A DNA stretch of 64,000 nucleotides from Symsagittifera roscoffensis (lineage: Eukaryota; Xenacoelomorpha; Acoela; Convolutidae), in the NCBI RefSeq assembly GCF_963678635.1, contig NC_087063.1:48435220-48499219 (forward strand). The letters are read 5' to 3'. The notes beneath the pieces are model-generated. The model did not search any database, was not told where the DNA came from, and worked only from the letters and a program-made list of their open reading frames with translations. How positions within the stretch are numbered: the first letter of the stretch is position 1; every line of letters starts with the position of its first letter. A program made the translations under genes and the position numbers. This document shows, piece by piece, positions 23,041 through 35,727 of this stretch.

Positions 23041-26000
23041 ATGGGTGACACGAACGAACTTATGGAATTCCTCTTAGCGAGTCTAGGAGCGACTCTAGAC
23101 GAGATCTATCAGCGACTGATCGATTTTGATTTTACACGAGAAGACCCGGGGCTGGCGATGTTTGTGGTCGCGCTCCTCAATGCATTAGGACGAGAGGGTC
23201 GAGGGAATCGCCCTACAGAAGTCGTGTTGATGTTGGCCTTCGGTGAGTCCGGGACCGCCGAGAGAGGTCGAAACCGACTGATGAGATGGCGGCGTGGAGA
23301 AATGTCTGGCCACGACCTGGCTCGTGAGCCAGGACTAGGTGAACAGAGGGACCACCGGCTAGGTGAGATGCCCTTACCCGTCCAACCTGCGCAGCCACTC
23401 ATCGGAGCGAAGAGACAACGTGACTCTCCAACAGCTGCTCCTCCTCCGAAGAGGGTGAGGGTGAGTGAAATAGAGATCCAGACGTCGGAGACGATTGAGA
23501 CGCTGGAGAAGAAGGAGAGAGATCAGAGCGAGCTGTGTGCCAGACTCCAGGAGTATAGGGCGATAGCTCGAGAAAGAGACGAATGGAAGAAGAAATATGA
23601 AGATCTGCAGGTGGCCTACAAGGAGGATGAAATAAAGCACCTGAAGGAGCTGTATATGGCAAAGGTAAGCCAAGTGTCACAGGAAGTTCTGGCGACAATG
23701 AAATCCTCGGAGGGATCCAGCGGCACACGCCCCAGGACAAGAGTACATGAGCTGTGTGCATCGAGAGGGCCCGAGGCTTTGGATTTACGTGCATCGAGAG
23801 GGCCCGAGGCTCCTCAGCACACACAACCGTCTGCTTCCAGTCAAAGGAACACAATACCGGACCCTTTTGACACCTACCTCGCTCCTCAGTTCCAAGAATT
23901 GTTCAACCAAGTGGCCAGAGCAACAATGGATGAGATCAACCGAACAACTGGGCGGACATTGGGTAGGATCGTTCCTTCCCAACGTCGTGATCGTTCATCC
24001 AATAGCTCGGAGCGAGCACCCCGCACGGCAGTGTCCTCGGGGACTGCGCATGGCAGAACCTTTCAAAAGTCCCGCGTGGTAGACATTAGGAAGAATCTGA
24101 TGACACGTCACCAGTTCACGCAAGTAGCTGCGGAGCATCCTCGAGCCTGCCTGAATGACATGAGCTGGAACCCCGCTACGAGCGACCAGGTAATTCCCCC
24201 AGGGAGTCGCCACTTGATCATAGGAGACAGTTTGGTGAGGGATCTGAATGAGATCTTCGTCTATGGTCAGACTACCACTCTGTCCTTTGGAGGAGCCTCA
24301 GTGGCTCAGGTCATCAAGATGATGGAATTCCAGAGCGAGGATCACCTGGATACGCTGGTGATAATGCTGGGAACCAACGACGTCTCGAGAACCCCAGTGA
24401 CTCCGGAGAGCAAGTGGGAGCCTCTGTTGTTATGCCTCCTGAATGAACTGAAGGAGAAGTACAGGCCCAGGTTTGTGGTGCTGTGCACGATACCACAAAA
24501 CCCGCTGGTGGGCACCACAGTGGCAGATTTCATGAATGGCAACGTGACACGGTGGAACGAAATGATCCGTAATCTGGTGAGAAACAACCCTGGCGAGCTG
24601 CGACTTCTGGATCTCGAAAACATGCTGCGCATGATTGATCACATCGCGCTTACCAGAGATGGAATACATTTCAACACCCAACGAGGGAGACACTGGGTGA
24701 ATGATGTATTTCAGACGCAGTTGAGGGAAGTGGAGCAGGAGTCGAGGGCGACCAGTTCTCTGGCTCGGACCAGCTCGACCGGAGGAAGTAGAATAAGGGC
24801 AGGCGTGCCCGAATCCCTCGTCAATTGCCTAGGGCCCTTGGCAATGGAGACGGCTGCAGCCACACCCATCGCTCCGAGCTCAAACGCAAGAGAGAGGCTA
24901 GGGACTGCTCCTCCTCCCAGAACACAACCGCTTGAAAGCCGACTCGGGAGATCAGTGGTTCAGAACAGGAATAACTCCCAGACCGTGTCTAGGAGGAACG
25001 ATCCGCCCGCCACGGCAAACCCTGCTTCAGCAGCAGGACCGTCTACGAGCGCCGTGCCAGCGGAGGGAGTTGAACCAGGCAGCGTGCTGCTTTGGAACCG
25101 ATCAGACCCTAGTCGTTGGGGACAGTACAAGACGGACATGTCCACGAAGTTGAACATGAATACCCTGACGTGTCGGGAGGACGCAATGAACATGATTGGC
25201 GGAGAAAGTCCCACAGTGTCGCGACTATATCGGATACCGGGCGTGGATTGGCTGCTAGCAGAGCAGGAGCAGTTCAGCTCTACGACTACGCTCCGGTATG
25301 CGGACTTGAATGGGTTGCCTCAGGACAATACCTTTGGACCTTTGAACACCCGGTCTCTTACGGACGTCCGACAGAGAGCCCGGGAACTGACGCCACCTGC
25401 TCGCAAGGGCAAGTTTCAGGCAGAGAACAAGCCCAATAACAAGCATCACAAGATGTACAGGCAATTTGCTAAACCACCCGGTCAGACGCCTGGCGAGTAT
25501 TCGAGGGATTACCCCCGAACGACCACGGTGGATGGAGATGACAAGAGAAATGGGAAACTGAAGGCCCCAATAGGCGACGGCCTATTTGCAGCTTATGATC
25601 CCTTAGATATGAAAGCTGCCAAGTATCTGATTGTGGCCAGTTCCGATTATCTCTATACGCCCCGTTCTCTCTTTTGGCCCGACGTGATTTTCTTGACGGC
25701 GCCTAAATTGGACTGGGGACAGGAAATAGGCATGATGATAAGTGTACGAAGGGTGGTCAGCATGGAGCCGCAGCTGATAGTGGTTGCAGGCTCAAATGAT
25801 CATCTGCAAAGCAGGGGCTTGTTGACACGTCTGACGGATGGGTCGATCCCGAGCAACGAGGTCATAGGGGAGGCGATAATGACATTGTTCTCGGCGATGG
25901 CTGAGGTAGAAACAGCAGCAAAACAACGTTTCACCCAAAATGTAGTGAAGGTGGTCTTTGTGTTGTCACCAGGGTACGCTGCATTGCCAGAACCTCTTCA

Positions 26001-27012
26001 GTTTGTGTACACGATGGTCACAACGATAGCAGAGGGACGGTTCAACGTGGTAATTCCTGCCCCAAACAGAGTGGTAGACCCAGACAATTACTACCCGTCC
26101 CGATCTGAGCTTTCCGCCGTTTGGGCTGACATTTCCAATGCCATACAGGGACTCAAAGATTGTAGCACAACTCGGTTAGTGCTGGATGAGGTTCTGGGGT
26201 TGGAGCTGTCCAACTTTGCCAGATTGCTGAAGTTAAGACCAGGGGTAGATGACGATCATCTGTTAGTACAACAGGTGGCTGATGATCTCTGGTTCAGACA
26301 GATGGATCATGCCGAGAATGAGCAGGGCAGGACAGTCAGGAAGAACATGACGTCAGCGGAAGAAGATCTCATGGCAATGGCTTTGCGCACGAAGCCGCAC
26401 AACAACGTATGGTTGTACTTGTCACCAAGGCTGTGCACCTTGGGTGAGGACGCGTTCGAGAATGCGCCGGCAGTGATAAAAGAGATACACGTGTATCTGA
26501 AGAACTTGTTTGATGCCCGGGAGTTAGCTGGGGGCATGATGTTGAAATTGATGCAGGACGTAAACACGATGTCGCTGGACAAGTTCCAAGCTGACGTGCT
26601 AGCCACGAGGGCACAGTATGAACGATCGGATGCCATCTTGGGTGGAATGGAAGTGGGATGGACGCCATCCTTCCTGTCGACGTGCTATCCTAGGGCATCC
26701 CGGAACCTGATCGCGAGTTTCGTCAAGGACATCAGGAAGTTGTCGATTGGCCTGATATTAGCCTTATACGTGACATTTGGTCATGAAAATTTCGTGAAGG
26801 GACCGGCGAATCTCTTCACCCAAGCGTTGGCAGATTTGAGATTGGATGGACTCCTGACTCTGATTGCCATGACCTACGGTCGACTGCGTGATTTGCTGGT
26901 GCTGTTGCATTACCCTGAACAACTCCAGGGACCAAGTCGTGAGTTCAATGCGCAGTTGGAAACCGCCTCGCTCAGGAAGATGAAAGACTGGAGGACTCTC
27001 CTGCTCCAATAA
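23041..27012 (+). pseudogene. Copy B ORF2 segment 1: coiled coil, SGNH, second SGNH-like domain
   Basis: 1,323 codons. Domains in order: an N-terminal conserved region (about residues 1-115); a charged coiled coil (about 155-225); an SGNH hydrolase with IIGDSLVRD (Ser codon 24229-24231), FGGAS, LGTNDVSR (about nt 24366) and DGIHFN (about nt 24658); a Ser/Pro-rich linker; then a second SGNH-like domain with IVASSDY, VAGSNDHL (about nt 25783) and GVDDDH (about nt 26242). The first domain keeps all catalytic residues. The segment stops at TAA, where C has TAT/TAC (Tyr). Confidence 0.85.
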
Positions 27013-27015
27013 CTC

Positions 27016-29016
27016 TTGCAACAGAACAGAAACGTCACGGGAGAAGATAAGGTGACGACGGATGCGGTTGAGTGTAAGCAATATTGTGGCATGCCCTTGC
27101 TGACAGATTTGGCTGTCTTGATGCGGATCGATCCGTTGGCTCTGATTCACGGACTGCTGGAATTCGTCACGGTGGTGTATGGACCGGTGATGTCTTTCGC
27201 GTTCCCGGACGTGCAAGTCAAGGCATACAGGAATTCTGTGTTGTATGTCAACCTGGTCTCAGTCGTGGACTGTTCCGTGCTGAATTGGGTAGAGCAGAGG
27301 GAGCTGAGAGGGCTGGCCAGCGACGATAGGCTGTTCGGAAGAATAGCGGAGCCAGGTTGGGTGTTGATGGATTTCAACAACCACTTCAAGTGCCGAATGG
27401 GCCGTGAGGACCTTTCTCACATCCAGTTTAACCCGAAGCTTTGGAATTTGAGACCAGTAGTGAAGGATACAGGAGCGGCTATGGGAGTCCCACTCTTACC
27501 ACAGGCCTATGCACACGCGAAAGACAACCAGCAAGCGTGGCTTTCTGGGTCCAGGCCGCTGCCGGACCAATGCCCTCGATATCCACCGATAAGGAGGATA
27601 TTGTTGGGAGTCACATCTCCCATCATTGCCCCTCGCATCGGAGCAGCTCGTGATGCAGAGAAGAGAATGCTGAAGTGGAGTGAAGGGATGGAGCCGCGCT
27701 TCATCGGCTGGAATGTTGCAGCCGCGCACACGTTTGACTTCTCATTTCCTGATGCTTGGAGTAGGAAAAAGATCAAGGCACTACCTTCCAGGAGACCAGA
27801 GGTCTCGGCTGAAATGTGGAACGAAGTGTATACTCCCACAGATGACTTATTAAGACTGAAGTGGTCGGGAGAAGTGAAAGTAGTGATGCTGGAAGTGGCA
27901 AAGGAGAGCAGAGGAGGCTCATACATAACAATAGAGGATCTGGCACCACATGGCGAGGAGTCCGTAGAATTCCTGGTGAACGATGAATTGTTTTATCACG
28001 CAGGAGACATGACCGTACCGGCTCGGCCGGACTCGGGCATAGACACACGACAAGGCCCTTCAGGACCCAAGCCGAAACCTGATGCAGGTGATGATGAATT
28101 GATGGATCAGGACGATGACGACAACGACATCGAGGGAAAGACGGGAAAACCGGGTGAGACGGATCTAGGAGCGTTGGAGAGAGACTTGCTAGAATACCGG
28201 TTCAGTGAAGACGACGATGGGGAAGTCGATGGGAGTCTATTGCTAATGACGCCATCGTCTTGCATGTCCGCTACAAAGGAGGCGTCGGCCGACTTATCCC
28301 CGATGGACCCAATAAGCCAGGCGAGAGAATGCCGAAGCAGGGATCCGCAAAGATTGCTCCATGAGTCACCGAGGAGGAGAAAAATCGAAGAATCAATGAG
28401 GGTATCCTTCCTGAGTACGCTGCCGGAAGAGGAATGGGAGAGATATCAAAGTGAGTTAGAAGGCAAGACAGGGGCAACCTGGAGCCGAGTGAATTTCATG
28501 GAAAGATCATGGGACGTGATACGACGATATGGGACGCAGTCCATAATGAAGGTGGGATTGAACCAACCCATCATGCGTGAGGTCCTGGAGAAAATAGTGA
28601 ACTCCATGGAGTCGGATGTTCTGACCGAGTCAGTAACAGAAGACAGTGCCGATGATCAGCAGGTTGCAAAGAAATTACCTGTCAGACGAGCCAGGAAGGG
28701 GCTGAAGCGACTAAAAGGGAAGACAGGAAGTCAAGCCGTGAACCCGAGAGTGGTGAAGTCGAAAGCCAGCGCAGTGGTGGCCTCTTTAACGAGCGCAGGT
28801 CATTCAGGCGAGAGCGGGCAAGGAGATGGTGCAACACTGACAGGGGGAGAAAAAGAGAATCTGATACCCCCTATGCTCTTGGCAGGTCTGACCACGACAG
28901 CCGTGAGATCAAAGAAAACAGCACGAACCCTGGCAGACACTAAATTAGAGATGGAGATCATCAGTCAAAGTGGATCTGGAGGACTTGAAGATTACGGCCC
29001 TCGCGGACCAACATGA
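27016..29016 (+). pseudogene. Copy B ORF2 segment 2: central region
   Basis: Same frame as segment 1, after the nonsense codon. It contains the conserved blocks GMPLLTDL, YGPVMSFAFPD and NWVEQRELRG. An acidic Asp-rich stretch (about nt 28080-28240) is followed by SPRRRKIEES and a Lys/Arg-rich stretch. No family is recognised. It ends in a frameshift. Confidence 0.8.
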
Positions 29017-29941
29017 CCAAGTTGAAACCGGAAGGACAACTCGACGTGGTCGAGTACAGTCGAGTCACTGTGCCGGAATCGGTCCACATGGGAGATCCAG
29101 CAGGGGGTTATGCGGAGATGTTGAAAGCGAGGAACTCCGCGAGAGGGCACCTGATGGCTTGGAGCGAGAAGCGAGCCATGAAGGAAAATCTGAAAGAGTT
29201 TACGGAGAATTCAAACTTAAATCGGAAAGAAAACGGTACGGTAATGTCCTCTGAAGCGAACGAAATCGGATTGGAAAAACTACTAGAAATTTCTTGGAGG
29301 GCGGCCCTCCAGAGATACATCGACGAGACGATGCATGCACCTGCGACGGTGGCAGCGTACCTGGCTCATCCGTGCATGAGAACTGATCTGCAAGTACGGT
29401 TGGCTTGGTGCTTGATGGGCATCAAGAAGGCGGAATATGAAGCCAGTAATGATTCGAGATCACGGGAACAGGAGCTGGAGTTAATGGAAGCTCTGCGAGC
29501 GTTGATTTCGAAAGACGATTCTGCGATAGCATGGGCTAAGCGTACGGATGCCCTTTGCTTTGTCAGGTTCGTGGTGGATCGTATCCCCACTCCTGTTTTG
29601 GGAGAATGTATAAAGATCATTCGGCAAAACGGAGTTGATTGCGAAAAGAACTTCCTTAGGGCACTCCTGGAACTATATCAGGATATGCCGTTGACTGTAC
29701 CAAATAAGGAGTCGAATGACATGGAGAGTTATCGCAAGTGGAAGAAGTGAGAAGATATTCCAACAAAGAATTGAAAGTGAGCCGGGAGTTGATTGAAGCA
29801 GTCAAGGGACAAAAAGACTTTGCAACACTAGGGAAACTGAAGTCGTTCCAATATGTGTCTGGCATACCGGGGATGGCGTATAATCCCTTCGTGAGAATGA
29901 AGAAGCTAGGGAAGCGTACTTCGACTATGAGCAAGTCATAG
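29013..29941 (+). pseudogene. Copy B ORF2 segment 3
   Basis: Two overlapping frames: 29013-29750 (contains LAWCLMGIKKAEY and DALCFVRFVVD) and 29738-29941 (RRYSNKELK, YVSGIPGMAYNPF). Both align with copy C without a gap, so single-base indels explain the shifts near 29740 and after 29900. No known domain. Confidence 0.75.
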
Positions 29942-29979
29942 TACTCAATTTCTGGGTTGAACGGATTAAAGAAACTGGA

Positions 29980-31884
29980 ATGCTGATGGTGGAACAACCC
30001 AAGCTGGGAGTTATCTTGGAAGAACGAGTGGTCGAACCCTCGGTTCCCGAGCTAAAGGGAGGTGTGAGTTTTTATTGTGGTTCTTGGGACGGTCCCTTGA
30101 AAACCAGTCTAGTAACGATGTGGGAACTCATGAAGCCTTCTTGGTGTCCTCATCCTAACGCCGGTTTAATCTGGGACATGACGGCGGATATCACGTTAGA
30201 CCTGGATGATGACGCGAGTTTACATGATCTGGCCATGATACACCATCTGCTGGCCATGAGGTTGACCAAGCGGACGAGCAACCCATCCACGGAGCTATCC
30301 GAGGAAAGTCCATCGAGCAATTGGTTGAAACAAGGCACATGCGTGGCTCAACATAGTGGGATGGAAGGACATGTTTGTAACTTGGGGCACTGCCTGATTA
30401 CGCTGAGCGAGCAGCATCGACGACTGGCACGATTGTACGGAAGATTGAGCATGTCGGATAAGAGTGGCATGGAGTTGGTCGCGGACAGTCATGGGGTGAC
30501 GGATGTAAACTTGATCACAGCCTTGGGATTTTGCAGCATGACGATTTCGATAGAATCGCTTGAGCGCCTGGAGCGTGCCCATGAGCTAGTGACGTCCCTC
30601 AGCGTGGAAGTGTTCCCTGGAGCATTGCAGACAGAGCAGAAGATCGGGGGCTGGCGAGAAGCTCTGGAGAACGAAATGAATCTGAAAGATAGTGAAGCCT
30701 ATCATAAACCTACTGGTTCAAAATATCTGGTGGGTTCAAGCTCCGCACCATATTGCAGTAGTAGGTATCCTACACACATGGTGGTGATGGATGCGAGGAC
30801 ACAGCAGGTGTTGATTGACCAACTTTTCTCTGTGCCAAAGTGCGTGAGGTTGGCCAGAATGTCGGAGAGGTCACATGATTTGTTGGCAAAGATCTTTCGG
30901 GCAGTCCCGAAGAGATCTGAAGGCGAGTTGCAAGACGTAGTGGGTGAAGAGTTCCTGAGATTGAACGAAGGTAATGTGAGTGAGTTCCAGAAGCAGAAAG
31001 CGAGTGGAGCGTTACCCACTGAATTCCCCACCATAGAAGAGAAAGACGGTTTACACAGAATTCTGATGGAGGTGGAACCGTTGCTGGGAGCCTCAGGCTA
31101 TCGGACCCGAAGGAACATAGTGAGAAACCATGGGGAGTATCCTTGCCACTGCTTGGCGCAGACGTTGTGGTACCCCAAACGCGGGAATCTGATGCTAGTA
31201 TGGGACGTGGAGGAGTTGTACTCTACGGGGTTGCCCGATCAGAATCAACAGGTGTCAATCGTGGTGGTTAGTGCCATGCTGGCAGTGAGATGGTTGGAGG
31301 CTAACGCGGACACGAGTGAACAGGAGACGGCCGTGCCGACTCCTGAGCAGCTGAGCAACGTGAAGATGAGTCGTGAATTGGATCTTTTCAGGACCACCTG
31401 CAAGGTTTTGAGAATCCCCAAAGCCATTGAAAGAATATGGTCAAGGCAAAGATTGATGCCTTGGTTCCGTGCAGCGATGACATCGTGGATGTATGAACGC
31501 GCGAAGCGTCATATGTCGAGGAACACGGAAGCCTATCGATCTTTCCAGCTAGATATAGGACCGGGAGCCTATAAGAGAGCATTCCTGACGCACAGAAACG
31601 CGGTCACCACGGCGGTGAAGCGGGTAGCTGGAGCGCCTTGTGTAACTGAAGATGAGAAGAAAGAGGTCTTAAGATCTGACCTAGAAAGAAATGTGAGCCT
31701 ATGTCTTCACAACAGCTTTTGCAGGAACCGAGAGCAAAAGGTGAATGTGGACTTGCTACCTTGTTGCAAACCGAGGCTGTTGGAACAGGAGAGTTGGGGC
31801 ACGGCCCGCAACTCCATGGACATGCTGGAGAAAGTCCTAGAGTACAGCGAAGCTGAAGATCAGGATGGAGAAGCGATGGAGTGA
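29980..31884 (+). pseudogene. Copy B ORF2 segment 4: C-terminal region
   Basis: 634 codons. The Cys quartet is altered here (nt about 30331-30395): the second Cys of C-x4-C-x6-C-x4-C is Ser. Conserved blocks are VEVFPGALQTEQK, FSVPKCVRLARMS, YPCHCLAQTLWYP, LMPWFRAAMTSW, LTHRNAVTTAVKR and LHNSFCRNRE. The last ~19 codons are also carried by the mini-elements downstream. Confidence 0.8.
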
Positions 31885-32640
31885 AGATGGAGTGTCGAAG
31901 AGAACAAGTGAAGACGTGAGCAAGAAGAGAAGAGAAGGGGAAAAAACTTGATTGTCTTTGTGTGTTAAAACTTGAACCAATTAACCAAGTTTTGATTATT
32001 GAACTTGTTAAACTTTTTGTTTTGATTTAGTTTGGTCAAACCAAACTTTGAAAATTGTTACAATTATTAAAATTGTTGAAAGAGAATTTTAGTTGTACTA
32101 TTTATGTATATATATAGAACATAGGTGAGTATATTTACCTATTTAAACATGACTGAAGTCTTAACCTGTGTAAGACACAATTTCACTGTGTGGCGACATG
32201 GTAAGTTTGAGTAAACTCGCTCGAGAGGGTGAGTAACTCAATAACTTTCCTAGCCACAGAGTTTCTTAGTTTTAATATTGAAAGGACCGCATAAATAACT
32301 GATTATACTTGGTGGGTGACGTTAAGTTAATTTTAATGGGTGCGTGGCCGTGCCACGTCCCACTTTTTAATCACAAAGAGCGAAAAGAAGTTTTATGGCA
32401 AGACGACGGAAGTAGCCAGAAAAGAAATTTTATCTAGGACACTCCTCATGGTGCAAATTTTGTGAAAATGTTGAAAGGCAGTGAAATGTAGTATGATGCC
32501 ATTTGTGAATACGTAGTGAGTTGAGGTGGAGTAGATAAATGTCATTTTCTTATGCGATTTGTAAGATTGATTACAGAGAACTGGAACACTACTTGACGAT
32601 AACCCGGTGTTATGCGATCAATAGGGACATTGTTGGGGAC
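31885..32640 (+). other. 3' untranslated region of copy B
   Basis: AT-rich. It contains the stem TGTGGC (32189-32194) / GCCACA (32253-32258), whose pairing is kept in copy A with changed bases. Small ORFs here and in the LTR recur exactly 3,073 bp later only because the unit is repeated. Confidence 0.65.
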
Positions 32641-32654
32641 TTGTCCGGGGAATA
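32641..32654 (+). promoter_or_regulatory. Polypurine tract of copy B
   Basis: TTGTCCGGGGAATA lies directly before the LTR (TGTGCC). Repeated at 35714-35727 in mini-element unit 2. Confidence 0.75.
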
Positions 32655-33065
32655 TGTGCCATTCTGCCAGATTGACACAGCGCAACCTTCCGGCGACACG
32701 AGAAAAAAACGAATAAAGGCCTTAGGAACGAAAAAGTATTGCGAAGGAGGGTAGGAACATTCTAGAATTTTTATTTTTAAAATTTCGATTGAAGAGTGGA
32801 TATTTCTCAGAAATACAAAGAAGACGGCCATTTTGACGAAAAACGACGAAAAAACAGAACAACGCCAAATATTGTTGAAAACGGTCGCACAAGAGACGAG
32901 AAATACGAAGCCTCTTATCGTGGCAATAACACACGATAAGACTCTTAGCAGTGGAAATTGGTGGAGAAGGAAGCTTCGGTGGGGACGAAATATTCCACGG
33001 AACCCTCCCGTGCCACAAATTGGAAGAGATAAGAACGTTATCTCAGGAAGATTACGGGAGCGGAG
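32655..33065 (+). repeat. 411-bp 5' extension of the B-type LTR
   Basis: Shared with the 5' LTR of B (11591-11999) but absent from LTR A and stub D. Rich in palindromes: TCTTATCGTG / CACGATAAGA (about 32918-32946) and GAGATAA / TTATCTC (about 33026-33044). Confidence 0.75.
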
Positions 33066-33379
33066 TGTGACTTTCGACCAGAATGGACAAAATGCAATCT
33101 CTGCAATTTAGTCATTTTTAGCAGCGAGCCTTCCGAGTTAGTAATTTTGAAGGATTAAGAACGTTATTGGAACGATTGAACAAAACGTGAAGGTTGAAGG
33201 ATTCGGAAATTGCTAAATTTTAAATTTTCGAAGTGATTACGTAACATTTCTGAGAAACGTCAGAAACGGCCATTTTGGCAAAAAAGCTGAAAAGCGACAG
33301 AATAACGATAGTCGCACTGACGAAAACAACGAAGAGTCTGATAGAAAAACAACAGAGAAAAACAGAAGGACGTTCCGAG

Positions 33380-33411
33380 TTGCAACTATTGTGTCGCTAC
33401 AATAGTTGCAA
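33380..33411. repeat. Perfect 12-bp inverted repeat in LTR B
   Basis: TTGCAACTATTG / CAATAGTTGCAA around an 8-nt spacer, identical to LTR A. Copy at 36453-36484. Confidence 0.9.
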
Positions 33412-33641
33412 GGCCGTTGCAGACAACGGTGAAGGGTGGAAGATAGCCTCCCGGATTACGAAGAAATCAAGATTAACGAGCTTGATTCAGTGGATTCAAG
33501 AATCCGGAAGGGTTTCGGAACTGAAACTTTTATCCTGTTATATGAACTTTTAGCTTCTTGTCATATCCTGATTTGAATTTAATTAACAACTGGATTCTTT
33601 TTGATAAGGATGAGAAGCTAGGAGTTAGGGGAAAGGGTTGA

Positions 33642-33703
33642 TCCATCTTCGATGGAGATGATGATTTTTATCTACTGAACAAAAACAAAAGTAATATAAT
33701 AAA
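33642..33703 (+). promoter_or_regulatory. LTR hairpin and poly(A) signal, B-type LTR
   Basis: TCCATC / GATGGA with a TTC loop (33642-33656), then AATAAA at 33698. Same order as in the C LTR and the 5' LTR of B. Confidence 0.55.
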
Positions 33704-33994
33704 TAGTAGTAGCCCTGTTTTTAGGAGTGACCTCGTGGTCTGGGGATACTGAGACCCAGCCATGAGCTCACTATTTCTGCATGTAATCTAGTTAATTTGA
33801 GTGTTTTGACCGAAGCCGAAAGCAGTAACGTTTTTGTCGACCCGATGTTAGAAAAGACCACCAAAAGTACTGGCTTGGTAGAGACGGTGAAAAGCATATA
33901 AAGCTCTGTTTAGACGTTAGCCAGTCGTCTTAGGACTTAGTTTTATTTTCCGTCGATATGTATCTTCCGGGCGAATGTTACATACATGTTTTTA

Positions 33995-34009
33995 TGGCGC
34001 TCCTGGGTG
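33995..34009 (+). promoter_or_regulatory. Primer-binding site, mini-element unit 1
   Basis: TGGCGCTCCTGGGTG lies 12 nt after the LTR end. It shows that the sequence after this LTR is element leader and not host flank. Confidence 0.75.
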
Positions 34010-34899
34010 TTATTCTTTTTTAACATCATGACCGGCAGAACCGTTAACGAGCAATCCGCGCCGAGCGGATGCTCACATTAACGCCCTTAATAGGCCTAAA
34101 CCGCCGGGGCGGAAGGGTAGTTCGGAACGCGGAAGCCTTCCGGATTACCGTGAATAGTTTTTTAACCTAGTTAAGACCGAAAATTCACGAACCAGGAAGG
34201 GTGGGGGGATTCGCGCTCCCGTCATTTCCGGATTGGTCCGTGACCAAAAAACACTTAAAGATATATATAAAACCAAACAAAAAGTAGTATAGTACCCAAG
34301 AAAAACAAAAAACATAAAAAATAACCGAAAAAATCAAAAACAGTAAAAAAGTAAAAAATCAGTAGAAATCATCCCCCCAGACAAGATGTGATCCGACCCT
34401 CCCGTTTGTTGTTGATAGATATATTGTTGTTACAGGCATTTATATCAGTCAGGATTGTTACGATCAGTTTTGTAGCCCGTTTGTGAGGCTTGTACTGTAG
34501 GGTTATTTGAGCATTTAAGCACGTTAATGATAAGTTGCGCTCAATCCGGAAGGGTCAGCTGATTTGCGCTCAATTCGGAGGGGTCTTGGGAGAAGACTGA
34601 TCCGGCAAGCAGTACAAGGAGCAACAAGAAGGGGCTCAACGACAACAACAATCGACTGTTGGGTATCGTTAACAAGTTTTGTATCCCTTTTGGTACAAAA
34701 ATTAAGATAGCAATCTGTGGGGGGCTCGACAGTGCTGCACTGTAGTGACCCTTCACCGAACTGCGAATATCCGAGTTAAGCACCTTAATTCGGATATTAA
34801 ACAAACCCGGAGGGGTATAGTATTACTAATATTTTTACTTATATAGCCTATATTAATAGTCTTATATCGTTTTTCAGTCAAAAACAACGAAAACAGACC
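34010..34899 (+). other. Leader of mini-element unit 1, joined to the ORF2 end
   Basis: No ORF of note. Related to the start of the copy B leader. It includes ATCGTTTTTCAG (about 34867-34878), an acceptor-like AG. At 34899/34900 it is fused directly to the tail of ORF2. Confidence 0.7.
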
Positions 34900-35727
34900 G
34901 GAGAAAGTCCTGGAGTACAGCGAAGCTGAAGATCAGGATGGAGAAGCGATGGAGTGAAGATGGAGTGTCGAAGAGAACAAGTGAAGACGTGAGCAAGAAG
35001 AGAAGAGAAGGGGAAAAAACTTGATTGTCTTTGTGTGTTAAAACTTGAACCAATTAACCAAGTTTTGATTATTGAACTTGTTAAACTTTTTGTTTTGATT
35101 TAGTTTGGTCAAACCAAACTTTGAAAATTGTTACAATTATTAAAATTGTTGAAAGAGAATTTTAGTTGTACTATTTATGTATATATATAGAACATAGGTG
35201 AGTATATTTACCTATTTAAACATGACTGAAGTCTTAACCTGTGTAAGACACAATTTCACTGTGTGGCGACATGGTAAGTTTGAGTAAACTCGCTCGAGAG
35301 GGTGAGTAACTCAATAACTTTCCTAGCCACAGAGTTTCTTAGTTTTAATATTGAAAGGACCGCATAAATAACTGATTATACTTGGTGGGTGACGTTAAGT
35401 TAATTTTAATGGGTGCGTGGCCGTGCCACGTCCCACTTTTTAATCACAAAGAGCGAAAAGAAGTTTTATGGCAAGACGACGGAAGTAGCCAGAAAAGAAA
35501 TTTTATCTAGGACACTCCTCATGGTGCAAATTTTGTGAAAATGTTGAAAGGCAGTGAAATGTAGTATGATGCCATTTGTGAATACGTAGTGAGTTGAGGT
35601 GGAGTAGATAAATGTCATTTTCTTATGCGATTTGTAAGATTGATTACAGAGAACTGGAACACTACTTGACGATAACCCGGTGTTATGCGATCAATAGGGA
35701 CATTGTTGGGGACTTGTCCGGGGAATA

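Larger units (their letters stand above)
23041..31884 (+). pseudogene. ORF2 of copy B, decayed full-length
   Basis: Starts at the ATG at 23041 (MGDTNELMEF), which aligns with the copy C start through the conserved block EVVLM...DLAR.PGL. Breaks: an in-frame TAA at 27010-27012, and frameshifts at about 29013, 29740 and 29940-29980. Segments are given below. Total length matches the 2,959-residue protein of C, so no large part is missing. Confidence 0.85.
11591..33982 (+). mobile_element. Copy B: giant Ty3/gypsy-like element, decayed
   Basis: Order: 5' LTR, primer-binding site, about 3.1-kb leader, gag, pol, ORF2, 3' UTR, polypurine tract, 3' LTR. Gag has lost its capsid/nucleocapsid part and Pol its protease. 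Pol and ORF2 carry frameshifts and stops. The 5' LTR (860 bp) and 3' LTR (1,328 bp) share their first ~409 bp closely, but the remainder differs, so this copy is recombined or chimeric. It is joined on its 3' side to a tandem array of mini-elements. The 5' end interrupts the LINE RT after GGC. Confidence 0.8.
32655..33982 (+). repeat. 3' LTR of copy B / LTR of mini-element unit 1 (1,328 bp)
   Basis: Starts TGTGCCATTC after the polypurine tract and ends CGAATGTTACA. A second LTR-like start (TGTGACTTTC) occurs at 33066, where LTR A and stub D begin. The first 411 bp are therefore an extension present only in the B lineage. It holds the 12-bp palindrome (33380-33411), a TCCATC/GATGGA hairpin (33642-33656), AATAAA (33698-33703) and TATAAAG near 33896. 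Confidence 0.85.

Noticed and set aside
32539-33553. Small ORFs in the 3' UTR and LTR that recur 3,073 bp later
   Set aside because: They recur only because the whole unit is duplicated; they cross LTR boundaries and have no counterpart in A or C.
34895-34903. Mini-element junction as a retro-copied splice product
   Set aside because: The ORF2 side of the junction (ATGCT|GGAGAAAG in the full copy) is not preceded by AG, so a deletion or template switch fits better.
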